Assembly: GCF_900182615.1 (NCBI RefSeq)
Contig: NZ_FXTE01000001.1
Coordinates: forward strand, 620,001 to 684,000
Reading direction: 5' to 3'
From: Ruegeria faecimaris
GTDB taxonomy: Bacteria > Pseudomonadota > Alphaproteobacteria > Rhodobacterales > Rhodobacteraceae
Length of the DNA: 64,000 bases
Shown: positions 16,116-23,291 of the stretch, in pieces
Layout: each line of letters starts with the position of its first letter
How positions within the stretch are numbered: position 1 is the first letter of the stretch
Position numbers and translations under genes: made by a program
Notes under the pieces: model-generated
Database searches by the model: none
What the model was told of the DNA's origin: nothing
The model's input: only the letters and a program-made list of their open reading frames with translations

Positions 16116-17510
16116 ATGTCTCAAACCCGCACCGAATCCGACAGCTTTGGCCCTCTGGAGGTTCCCGCAGACAAATACTGGGGTGCGCAGACCCAGCGTT
16201 CGATTATGAACTTCCCCATTGGATGGGAAAAACAGCCTGTGGCCATCGTGCGGGCCTTAGGTGTGATCAAAAAAGCCTGCGCCATGCAGAACAAGTCGAC
16301 AGGGAAACTGGACGCGCGGATTGCGGATGCGGTGATTCAGGCCGCGGGTGAGGTTTTTGAAGGTAAGTTCGACGACAACTTTCCGCTGGTCGTCTGGCAA
16401 ACAGGATCCGGCACCCAGTCGAACATGAACTCGAACGAGGTTATTGCGAACCGGGCTATCGAAATCCTGGGTGGTACAATCGGCACAAAAGACCCGGTTC
16501 ATCCAAACGATCATTGCAACATGGGCCAGTCCTCGAACGACACGTTCCCGACGGCCATGCATATCGCCACAGGTATGAGCGTTCGGGACGTTCTGCTGCC
16601 GGGTCTGGAAAAGCTGGCCTCGGGGCTGGAGCAGAAGGCCGAAGAATTCAAAGACATCATCAAGATCGGCCGGACCCATACGCAGGATGCCACGCCGCTG
16701 ACACTGGGTCAGGAATTTGGCGGCTACGCCCATCAAATTCGTCAAGGTATCGCACGGGTCAACGCCGCGATGCCGGGAATTTACGAGCTTGCCCAGGGCG
16801 GAACTGCTGTTGGTACTGGCCTGAACACTCAATCCGGGTGGAGCGAAGCGGTCGCTGCGAACATGGCAGATATCACCGGCCTGCCCTTTGTTACCGCTCC
16901 GAATAAGTTCGAGGCGCTGGCCGCTCATGATGCGATGGTTTTCCTATCGGGTGCTTTGGCGACCATTGCTGGCAGCTGCTATAAAATTGCAAATGATATC
17001 AGACTTTTGGGATCTGGACCGCGTTCCGGTCTGGGCGAATTGATCCTGCCTGAGAATGAGCCCGGATCGTCCATCATGCCAGGCAAGGTAAACCCAACAC
17101 AAGCCGAAGCACTGACTCAGGTCGCAGCACATGTCATGGGCAACGATGCCGCCATAAAATTCGCCGGCAGCCAGGGGCATTTCGAACTGAACGTCTATAA
17201 CCCTATGATGTCCTACAATCTTTTGCAGTCGATCCAGTTGCTTGGTGATGCCACAGACAGCTTTACCGAGCGGATGTTGCTAGGCATTCAGGCCAACGAA
17301 CCACGCATCGAAAAGCTGATGAAGGAATCGCTGATGCTGGTCACCGCGCTGGCACCAACCATTGGGTACGACAACGCAACGACTGTTGCCAAGACCGCGC
17401 ATAAAAACGGCACCACCCTCAAGGAAGAGGCCATCGCGCTTGGCTTTGTCGACGCCGAAACCTTTGACGCGGTTGTGCGCCCCGAACAAATGATTGGGCC
17501 CAAGGACTGA
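16116..17510 (+). CDS. fumC: Fumarate hydratase, class II
   Basis: Hydrates fumarate to malate in the TCA cycle; a cytoplasmic, iron-free homotetramer. The 464-residue protein has the fumarase/aspartase signature [13 protein letters not shown] and the [17 protein letters not shown] and [17 protein letters not shown] segments that line the active site. ATG 16116 is preceded by GGAG. Followed without a gap by two small genes that begin at overlapping stop/start codons, an arrangement common in Rhodobacterales. Confidence 0.97.
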   Translation: MSQTRTESDSFGPLEVPADKYWGAQTQRSIMNFPIGWEKQPVAIVRALGVIKKACAMQNKSTGKLDARIADAVIQAAGEVFEGKFDDNFPLVVWQTGSGTQSNMNSNEVIANRAIEILGGTIGTKDPVHPNDHCNMGQSSNDTFPTAMHIATGMSVRDVLLPGLEKLASGLEQKAEEFKDIIKIGRTHTQDATPLTLGQEFGGYAHQIRQGIARVNAAMPGIYELAQGGTAVGTGLNTQSGWSEAVAANMADITGLPFVTAPNKFEALAAHDAMVFLSGALATIAGSCYKIANDIRLLGSGPRSGLGELILPENEPGSSIMPGKVNPTQAEALTQVAAHVMGNDAAIKFAGSQGHFELNVYNPMMSYNLLQSIQLLGDATDSFTERMLLGIQANEPRIEKLMKESLMLVTALAPTIGYDNATTVAKTAHKNGTTLKEEAIALGFVDAETFDAVVRPEQMIGPKD

Positions 17511-17686
17511 TGGCAAAGCCGGTCAATCTGAACCGGTACAGAAAAGACAAGGCGCGGGCCGAGAAAAAGGCCCGCGCCGACCAGAACGCCGTGTCATTTG
17601 GGCGCAACAAAGCCGAGAAAGACGCAAGTAAAAAACATCTGGAAAAGTCGCGGCGCGACTTGGATGGGCACGAGATCGACAAATGA
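17510..17686 (+). CDS. DUF4169 family small basic protein
   Basis: A 58-residue lysine/arginine-rich protein ([20 protein letters not shown] at the start). The ATG shares its first base with the fumC stop and the stop overlaps the next start, so it is translated by coupling. The sequence matches the DUF4169 pattern, with strongly charged helix and alternating K/R/E/D. Function unknown; possibly nucleic-acid interacting, which is inference from charge only. Confidence 0.82.
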   Translation: MAKPVNLNRYRKDKARAEKKARADQNAVSFGRNKAEKDASKKHLEKSRRDLDGHEIDK

Positions 17687-17898
17687 GTGGACGTCCCATC
17701 AAACGCTCATTGACGCTTAAAGGTCATCGAACCTCGGTATCTCTTGAGGACGAGTTTTGGAAATCCTTTCGTGCCATTGCAGCTGATAAAGATATGGCAA
17801 TCAATGCCTTAGCTGCGGAAATTGATTTTAACCGTGACCCTGAGGTTGGATTGGCTTCGGCAATACGCGTTTATATTCTGAACTGGTATCGCGGCTGA
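17683..17898 (+). CDS. Ribbon-helix-helix domain protein
   Basis: The 71-residue product matches RHH_4-like proteins: SLTLKGHRTSVSLEDEFWKS is the DNA-contacting strand and first helix, and LGLASAIRVYILNWYRG-like residues follow (here VGLASAIRVYILNWY). Such proteins are usually small DNA-binding regulators, but this family is not linked to a known operator. It overlaps the DUF4169 gene by four bases. Confidence 0.8.
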   Translation: MSGRPIKRSLTLKGHRTSVSLEDEFWKSFRAIAADKDMAINALAAEIDFNRDPEVGLASAIRVYILNWYRG

Positions 17899-17966
17899 CT
17901 TTCCGTTCTTGATTTGGCCTCTGGAAAATGCCTATGCTCATACCAGAACAAAAAGGGAACTTAGTG

Positions 17967-18569
17967 ATGAGCGAAACAGTTACCGGCCCAGACGGTCAAC
18001 CGCGTTGTGCATGGTGTCAGTCTGCGCCAGAGTTTTTCGACTATCACGACTATGAATGGGGCTATCCGGTCAGCGACGATCAGCGTTTGTTTGAGAAGCT
18101 GTGCCTTGAAAGCTTTCAGTCCGGCCTCAGCTGGCGCACCATTCTTTCCAAACGCGAGAACTTTCGAAAAGCATTTAAACATTTTGATTACAACGCAATA
18201 GCGAAGTTTGATGAGGCAGATGTCACCCGTCTTTTGCTGGATGCAGGCATTGTCAGGCATCGCGGAAAGATCGAAGCAGTCATCAACAACGCCCGGCGTG
18301 CCCAGGAGCTGGTGGCAGCTGAGGGGTCGATTGCAGCTTATGTCTGGCGCTATGAGGCCAGTTCACCGCCAGCGCCGCAAACAGCCTCAACTTCGGCTGA
18401 ATCTATTGCCATGTCCAAAGACCTTAAAAAGAGGGGATGGAAGTTTGTGGGCCCGACCACGGTTTTTGCATTCATGCAGGCCATGGGTCTTGTAAACGAT
18501 CATGCGACCGAGTGTTCTATGCGGGAAAAAGCGGCGCAGATGCGCCGCGATTTCACTAAACCGAAATAG
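17967..18569 (+). CDS. tag: DNA-3-methyladenine glycosylase I
   Basis: Base-excision repair enzyme that removes 3-methyladenine. The 200-residue protein shows the Tag signature: CAWCQSAPEFFDYHDYEWG near the N-terminus, FEKLCLESFQSGLSWRTIL, and a distal VGPTTVFAFMQAMGLVNDH. Zinc ligands fit with C13 and C16 and with the C-terminal H and C. ATG 17967 is chosen on length, with AAAGGGAAC upstream; an earlier ATG (17928) would add 13 residues not found in relatives. Convergent with the aldolase gene, 6 bases away. Confidence 0.92.
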   Translation: MSETVTGPDGQPRCAWCQSAPEFFDYHDYEWGYPVSDDQRLFEKLCLESFQSGLSWRTILSKRENFRKAFKHFDYNAIAKFDEADVTRLLLDAGIVRHRGKIEAVINNARRAQELVAAEGSIAAYVWRYEASSPPAPQTASTSAESIAMSKDLKKRGWKFVGPTTVFAFMQAMGLVNDHATECSMREKAAQMRRDFTKPK

Positions 18570-18575
18570 CGCAGC

Positions 18576-19457
18576 TTAGGCAGAGGCGCGAGAAATCTTA
18601 TCGATATTGCTGCCGAGGGCCGTATTGAATTCGGCATCTGACTGCTTTTTCGACAGTCCTTCGGTCAGCGCACGAGAGAAAGACGCAATCATCTTGCTAT
18701 TCTGCGCCAGCAGATCACAGGCTTGTTCGGTCGAATATCCGCCGGACAGGGCTACGACCCGCAAAACTCTGGGGTGGTCAGCCAGATCGTCATACAGATT
18801 AGCCTGGCTGGGGATGGTAAGCTTAAGCATGACATCCTGACCATCATCCAACTGATCTAGGTTCTGCAAGATTTCCGATTTTAGAATTGCTTCGGCTTCG
18901 GCTTTGGTGGTCGAGTTGATGTTCACCTCGGGCTCGACAATCGGAACCAACCCGGCGGCAACGACTTCACGCGCCACATCGAACTGCTGAGCTACAACGT
19001 TTGCGATGCCTTTGGCGTTGGCCTCATGGATCACGGAACGTTCCTTAGTGCCGAAAACGCCTTCGGCTTTAGCCAAAGTGTCGGCCAGACCGGGGATCGG
19101 TTTCATGACCTGAACGCCATCGGCCTCATCCTCGAGGCCCTTGTCGATCTTCAGAAACGGAACAATGCCTTTTACGTTCCAAAGAAAATCTGCGACTTTA
19201 CGGCCATTTATCTCTTCGCCGAGCGTGCGTTCGAACAGGATCGCGCCGATGACTTTGTCGTTCGTGAAGCCATCCGCCAGAATGATACGCGCGCGCATTT
19301 TCTGGATTTCGCCGAACATCTCTGCGTCCGAGCCGTATTCTGACGCATCTACCCCATAAAGCGCCAGCGCCTTGGGGGTCGAGCCGCCACTTTGGTCCAG
19401 TGCAGCAATAAAACCGGCACCGTTGGACATCTGCTCGCGCTGTTGTGTTTTGGACAT
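18576..19457 (-). CDS. Fructose-bisphosphate aldolase, class I
   Basis: Schiff-base aldolase that reversibly cleaves fructose 1,6-bisphosphate. The 293-residue protein belongs to the bacterial class I group: GAGFIAALDQSGGSTPKAL, VPIVEPEVNI and VMLKLTIPSQANLY, where the last lysine is the likely Schiff-base residue (inference from family). Start at ATG 19457 with GGGAAAG upstream. A GTTAGCGCTCAA element stands 73 bases before the start, similar to those upstream of both gap genes at 57-59 kb. Confidence 0.93.
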   Translation of the reverse strand: MSKTQQREQMSNGAGFIAALDQSGGSTPKALALYGVDASEYGSDAEMFGEIQKMRARIILADGFTNDKVIGAILFERTLGEEINGRKVADFLWNVKGIVPFLKIDKGLEDEADGVQVMKPIPGLADTLAKAEGVFGTKERSVIHEANAKGIANVVAQQFDVAREVVAAGLVPIVEPEVNINSTTKAEAEAILKSEILQNLDQLDDGQDVMLKLTIPSQANLYDDLADHPRVLRVVALSGGYSTEQACDLLAQNSKMIASFSRALTEGLSKKQSDAEFNTALGSNIDKISRASA

Positions 19458-19529
19458 TATGACTTTCCCGTTCGAAATGATTCCGCGTTTTTCAACCGCA
19501 TACAGCATGGAGCATGCCGATGGTAGTTT

Positions 19530-19541
19530 GTTAGCGCTCAA
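19530..19541. promoter_or_regulatory. LacI-type operator candidate upstream of the aldolase gene
   Basis: GTTAGCGCTCAA matches 10 of 12 bases of the perfect palindrome GTTAGCGCTAAC found before the second gap gene. It overlaps the stop codon of the P450 gene and lies 73 bases before the aldolase start. Confidence 0.6.
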
Positions 19542-20880
19542 CCAGGCGCAACCAAATTCCATCTTTGGATCTGACGGTCAGATGAGCCACCGGAACCGGC
19601 TCTGGCGTGTCCGAGATTTCGAACCTGAACTTCCGCAGTAGTGACGACAGCAATAGCGGACCTTCGACCATTGCAAATCCGGCACCGATGCAAATGCGCG
19701 ACCCGGCCGAGAATGGGATGAAAGCCTCTGTGGGACAACTTTCCTCATTGCCCTTGGCCCAGCGGGACGGGTCGAACCCGTCGGGGTCTGCCCACAGACG
19801 TTCGTGCCGATGCAGGTGCCATGGGCTGATGACTATCTGCGAGCCCGGTTTAATCGCCCGGCCCCTGAAGTTTTCGCGGCATGTGGCCTCTCGCACCATC
19901 ATCGGGACCGGAGGGTACAGGCGCAGCGTTTCGCGAAACACGTCGCGGCTGAGATTCAACAGCGATACGGAGGTAAAATCGGATAGGTCCAGCCCTTGCG
20001 CCTCGGCCGCCAGCTTGTCCTGCCAATCCGGGTGGGTCGCCAAAAGGTACAATGCCCAAGCCAACGCAGAAGCGCTGGTCTCGTGGCCTGCCAGAAAGAA
20101 GATCGCCACCTGATCAACCATCTCCTGCGTGTCAAAACACTTGCCGGTCTTGGGATCAGCCGTTGTCATGATCTTTGTCGCCAGATCATGCGGCGCCTGC
20201 CCGGCCTCAATCATCCTCGCGCGTTGAGCGGTCATTTCGGTGATCAGCGTCCTGATTTCACGCGCGGTCTTGCGAGTTTTTCTGGAATGTAGCCGCGGCA
20301 TCCATTTGGGCAGAGGCAGAAACGCCGCCAAATTCAACAGCGGTTGCTCTCTTTGATAGGTTCGGAATTTCTCAAAAACCTGAGACGCAACGCGGTCATC
20401 AATCGGTACAGAAAAAAGCGTTCGAAAGATCACATCCGCGGCGACGTGACTGGTGACCTCTTCGCACTCGATGACAGAACCGGCCTGTCCGCGCAGACGC
20501 GCGACGCAGGCCTCTGCCGCCTGAACCATGGCCGGATAGGTATCTTTCAGGCGCCCGCCCTCAAACGCCGGGTCGATAACCCGGCGCTGGCGTTTCCAGT
20601 TTTCACCATTGGTCAGAAAGACCGAATTCCCCAGCAACGGCCGCAGACCCTCGCCAATACGGTCTGATTTCGGAAAATCATCTGGGCGTTTTTTCAGAAC
20701 GGTTCCAACAAGCTCTGGTTGGTTCGTCAGGTATGATCGAAAGAACGGCGTCTTAAACTCGGCCATCCATGCGCGGTACAATCGCTGCGGCTGTGCCGAG
20801 AGGATGTCCTTGCGAAACAACCTGAAATAGCGCCACAGCGAAACCCTGTCTGGCCGCGATGTCGGCTTTGGCGGGGTCAT
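19531..20880 (-). CDS. Cytochrome P450
   Basis: A 449-residue haem-thiolate monooxygenase with all core motifs: I-helix FFLAGHETSASAL, K-helix FRETLRLYPP (ExxR) and the haem-binding loop FSAGSRICIGAGFAMVEG with the ligand cysteine at 397. No membrane anchor, so it is probably cytoplasmic, and no redox partner gene is nearby. The ATG overlaps the stop of the upstream hydrolase gene by four bases, so the two are translationally coupled and likely work in one pathway. Substrate cannot be read; the pattern resembles CYPs that act on fatty acids or hydrocarbons more than camphor-type P450s. Confidence 0.92.
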   Translation of the reverse strand: MTPPKPTSRPDRVSLWRYFRLFRKDILSAQPQRLYRAWMAEFKTPFFRSYLTNQPELVGTVLKKRPDDFPKSDRIGEGLRPLLGNSVFLTNGENWKRQRRVIDPAFEGGRLKDTYPAMVQAAEACVARLRGQAGSVIECEEVTSHVAADVIFRTLFSVPIDDRVASQVFEKFRTYQREQPLLNLAAFLPLPKWMPRLHSRKTRKTAREIRTLITEMTAQRARMIEAGQAPHDLATKIMTTADPKTGKCFDTQEMVDQVAIFFLAGHETSASALAWALYLLATHPDWQDKLAAEAQGLDLSDFTSVSLLNLSRDVFRETLRLYPPVPMMVREATCRENFRGRAIKPGSQIVISPWHLHRHERLWADPDGFDPSRWAKGNEESCPTEAFIPFSAGSRICIGAGFAMVEGPLLLSSLLRKFRFEISDTPEPVPVAHLTVRSKDGIWLRLVER

Positions 20881-22091
20881 GCTTGCACCGAAACATACTT
20901 GGATACAGATCGCACAATCCGGGATCCCGAAGGTTTGCGATCGGCGAACCGATGCCCAAGCGACAGAGGCCCGGCAGTCACGCGGAAATAGTCATACCTG
21001 TCCGGGTGATCAAAGGCGCAGAGATATTGGAAATGCAGTCTGAAAAATCGCCACCTCAGGGCGCGCCACCGTTCTGCTGACAGCGTTTGCGTAAACGCGG
21101 CAGATAACACCAAAGGCCAGCGCTGATCGGCATCGGCTACCCCGCTTACAGCGACAGGATCACACAGAGCGAATGCGCAGCCGTCCCCGGGTGCAGAAAT
21201 GTCGACCCAAGCCAGGTCTTCGCGTTTCGAAAGAAACCTCAGGTCCGCGCGCAGATCATATGCGTTGGGCAGGAACGAAACCATGGGAACCACCTGCCCC
21301 AATGTCAGAAAGGACAGCTCTGGCCCGTCTGCGCCAACCCGTCCGGATCGGATCAGATCGGCCAGAACCGTGACACCCAGATGAGCGCCGGAACTGTGGC
21401 CGACGATCAGAACCTCATCCGTCTCATCGGTAAGAGCTGCGGCAATCGCATTTGAGAACTCCGATAGGCGTCCAGCCAATTCAGGAGGTGTTTTACCGCC
21501 TGAAGCCGCTGAATAGGCGTAATCGTGCATCAGATAATAGACGAACAGCTTGTTGTCGATTTTCCGGAACCACAGCATCATCACATAGGCAACACCAATA
21601 GACAGAACCAACGCCACCAAAGACAGGACCGGCGCTAGCAGAACTGTCAGCCCGATGACCACAGCCATTGCGACCAAAAGCTGTGCGATCAGCATCACGA
21701 TCGGATAAAGCGCGGCTATCACCGGACCTTTGCGCAATCGCATCAGGCGCCATAACACGCCGGTCGAGATATAGATCCATGCCGTACGCAGCATCTGCAG
21801 ATAGGTGGCCGCAATCGAGTTCGACATGCTGGAGCGTACGATGTCGGACCAGACCAGTACCTCGACATCTGTGTGAACTTCAGCCCCGTCCTGAACCGAA
21901 TGGACGTGCCATCCATACAAGCCCTCTCCGGTTTTGGGAGAGACCGAGATTTCATACCCTGAAATAGCCGCCTGTCTTGCGCTTTCACTGCGGTAGAGCT
22001 CGCGATAGCGCCGTGGGGGGATCGGGTCATATCCGGGAATATAGAATACCCTACGCCGTTTCACCCGAGGCTGATTTGTCTGACTGCTCAT
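20877..22091 (-). CDS. Membrane-anchored alpha/beta-hydrolase-like protein
   Basis: The product has 404 residues. It opens with RVFYIPGYDPIPPRRYRELY, has two or three membrane segments in the middle (residues about 115-175) and then a nucleophile elbow, VLIVGHSSGAHLG, the GxSxG of serine lipases and esterases. C-terminal RFADRK and DHPDRYDYFRV could supply the remaining catalytic residues, but which acid and histidine act is unclear. I do not recognise a named family. It is coupled by ATGA overlap to the P450 gene, so a lipid-related substrate is a reasonable guess. Start ATG 22091 is unambiguous. Confidence 0.78.
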   Translation of the reverse strand: MSSQTNQPRVKRRRVFYIPGYDPIPPRRYRELYRSESARQAAISGYEISVSPKTGEGLYGWHVHSVQDGAEVHTDVEVLVWSDIVRSSMSNSIAATYLQMLRTAWIYISTGVLWRLMRLRKGPVIAALYPIVMLIAQLLVAMAVVIGLTVLLAPVLSLVALVLSIGVAYVMMLWFRKIDNKLFVYYLMHDYAYSAASGGKTPPELAGRLSEFSNAIAAALTDETDEVLIVGHSSGAHLGVTVLADLIRSGRVGADGPELSFLTLGQVVPMVSFLPNAYDLRADLRFLSKREDLAWVDISAPGDGCAFALCDPVAVSGVADADQRWPLVLSAAFTQTLSAERWRALRWRFFRLHFQYLCAFDHPDRYDYFRVTAGPLSLGHRFADRKPSGSRIVRSVSKYVSVQA

Positions 22092-22154
22092 GGTCTTACC
22101 TTCTGCGACGCAGGTTAGCGCAGCATTACAGCCAAAGTAAGTCAGATAAGAGGG

Positions 22155-22907
22155 TTACCCAAAGTTTGCCAGCGCCGGGAAGGCTTCCAACAGCCACCAA
22201 CTGAACTCAGTGAACAGGCCGGTGATCAGCATGATACCAACAAACAGCAACAGGCCACCCATGATCCTCTCGATCAGTGCCATATGGGGCTTTATTCGGT
22301 TCATCACCGACATGGATCGGTTCAGGAACATCGCGGCGAGCAGGAAAGGTATGCCAAGACCCGCTGCATAGACGCCCAGCAACAATGTCCCACGTGCGAC
22401 GGATGCCTCGGAGGCAGCCAGCGACAGGATCGCACCCAGTTGCGGGCCGATACAGGGCGTCCAGCCAAAGGCGAAGGCCAGACCCAGAATATAGGCCCCA
22501 AAGACAGACCCGCCGCTGTCGCCGGCTTCTATCCGGGCCTCGCGGTCAAGGAATGGGATGCGGAAGACGTTCAGAAAATGCAGGCCAAAAATGATGACAA
22601 CCGCGCCTGAGATCTTGGCGAACAGCACCTGGTTCTGCAGCACGAACGCCCCAAACGCAGAGGCTGTGAAGCCAAGCAACAGAAACACCGTGGACAGCCC
22701 CATAACAAAGAACAGCGCCGAAAGTGTCGCCTTTCTGCGTGCACGGGCCTCATCCTGCATCTCGTTGATCGTGACGCCGCTCATATAGGCGAGATAGGGC
22801 GGCACAATCGGCAGCACGCAGGGCGATAAAAAGCTGATCAACCCACCGAGCAATGCGATGAACATGGCGGGCAACAGCCCTGCGTCAATGATATCAATTC
22901 CGAACAT
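22155..22907 (-). CDS. ccdA: CcdA-type thiol-disulfide transmembrane protein
   Basis: Passes electrons from cytoplasmic thioredoxin across the membrane, usually for cytochrome c maturation or periplasmic thiol repair. The 250-residue protein has six membrane segments and the two redox cysteines in SPCVLPIVPPYLAYMSG (first helix) and WTPCIGPQLGAILSLA. It stands alone here, with the tusA gene divergent 105 bases away. Several CcdA paralogues occur in such genomes, so the symbol is approximate. Confidence 0.88.
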   Translation of the reverse strand: MFGIDIIDAGLLPAMFIALLGGLISFLSPCVLPIVPPYLAYMSGVTINEMQDEARARRKATLSALFFVMGLSTVFLLLGFTASAFGAFVLQNQVLFAKISGAVVIIFGLHFLNVFRIPFLDREARIEAGDSGGSVFGAYILGLAFAFGWTPCIGPQLGAILSLAASEASVARGTLLLGVYAAGLGIPFLLAAMFLNRSMSVMNRIKPHMALIERIMGGLLLFVGIMLITGLFTEFSWWLLEAFPALANFG

Positions 22908-23012
22908 GTTTCAGCACATATGTCATGAAGTCGCCCGCGTCACGGGGCCATTCGGTCACATCCTCGTGGTTGCACGCTGGACACCGTCTGAAAGTGGAAA
23001 TATCTCAGGTAC

Positions 23013-23246
23013 ATGTCAAACCAAACCGAGACACTGGACGCGTTGGGGCTGCTGTGCCCTCTGCCCGTCCTGAAGGCCCGTAAACGGCTCAAGTCAATGC
23101 CCGCGGGAGCGGTCTTGAAAGTGCTGGCGGATGATCCCGCTGCAGTCATTGATGTTCCACATTTCTGCATGGAAAGTGGACATCGCTTGCTGTCACAGGA
23201 AGAATCTGACGGGCATCAGGTCTACATCATCCAGAAGTCCGTTTGA
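23013..23246 (+). CDS. tusA: TusA-family sulfurtransferase
   Basis: Small sulfur carrier of 77 residues with the catalytic cysteine C15 in LGLLCPLPVLKARK and the conserved C-terminal HFCMESGH. In E. coli TusA delivers sulfur for tRNA 2-thiouridine, but many paralogues serve other sulfur transfers. The ribosome site (CAGG) is weak. Ends at a strong bidirectional terminator shared with rne. Confidence 0.9.
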   Translation: MSNQTETLDALGLLCPLPVLKARKRLKSMPAGAVLKVLADDPAAVIDVPHFCMESGHRLLSQEESDGHQVYIIQKSV

Positions 23247-23256
23247 GGCCAATCAA

Positions 23257-23287
23257 AGAAAAAGGCGGGCTCTGAGGCCCGCCTTTT
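23257..23287. terminator. Bidirectional terminator between tusA and rne
   Basis: AAAAGGCGGGC and GCCCGCCTTTT form an 11-bp stem with a six-base loop and A/T-runs on both sides. It can end tusA (plus) and rne (minus). Confidence 0.92.
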
Positions 23288-23291
23288 CAAG

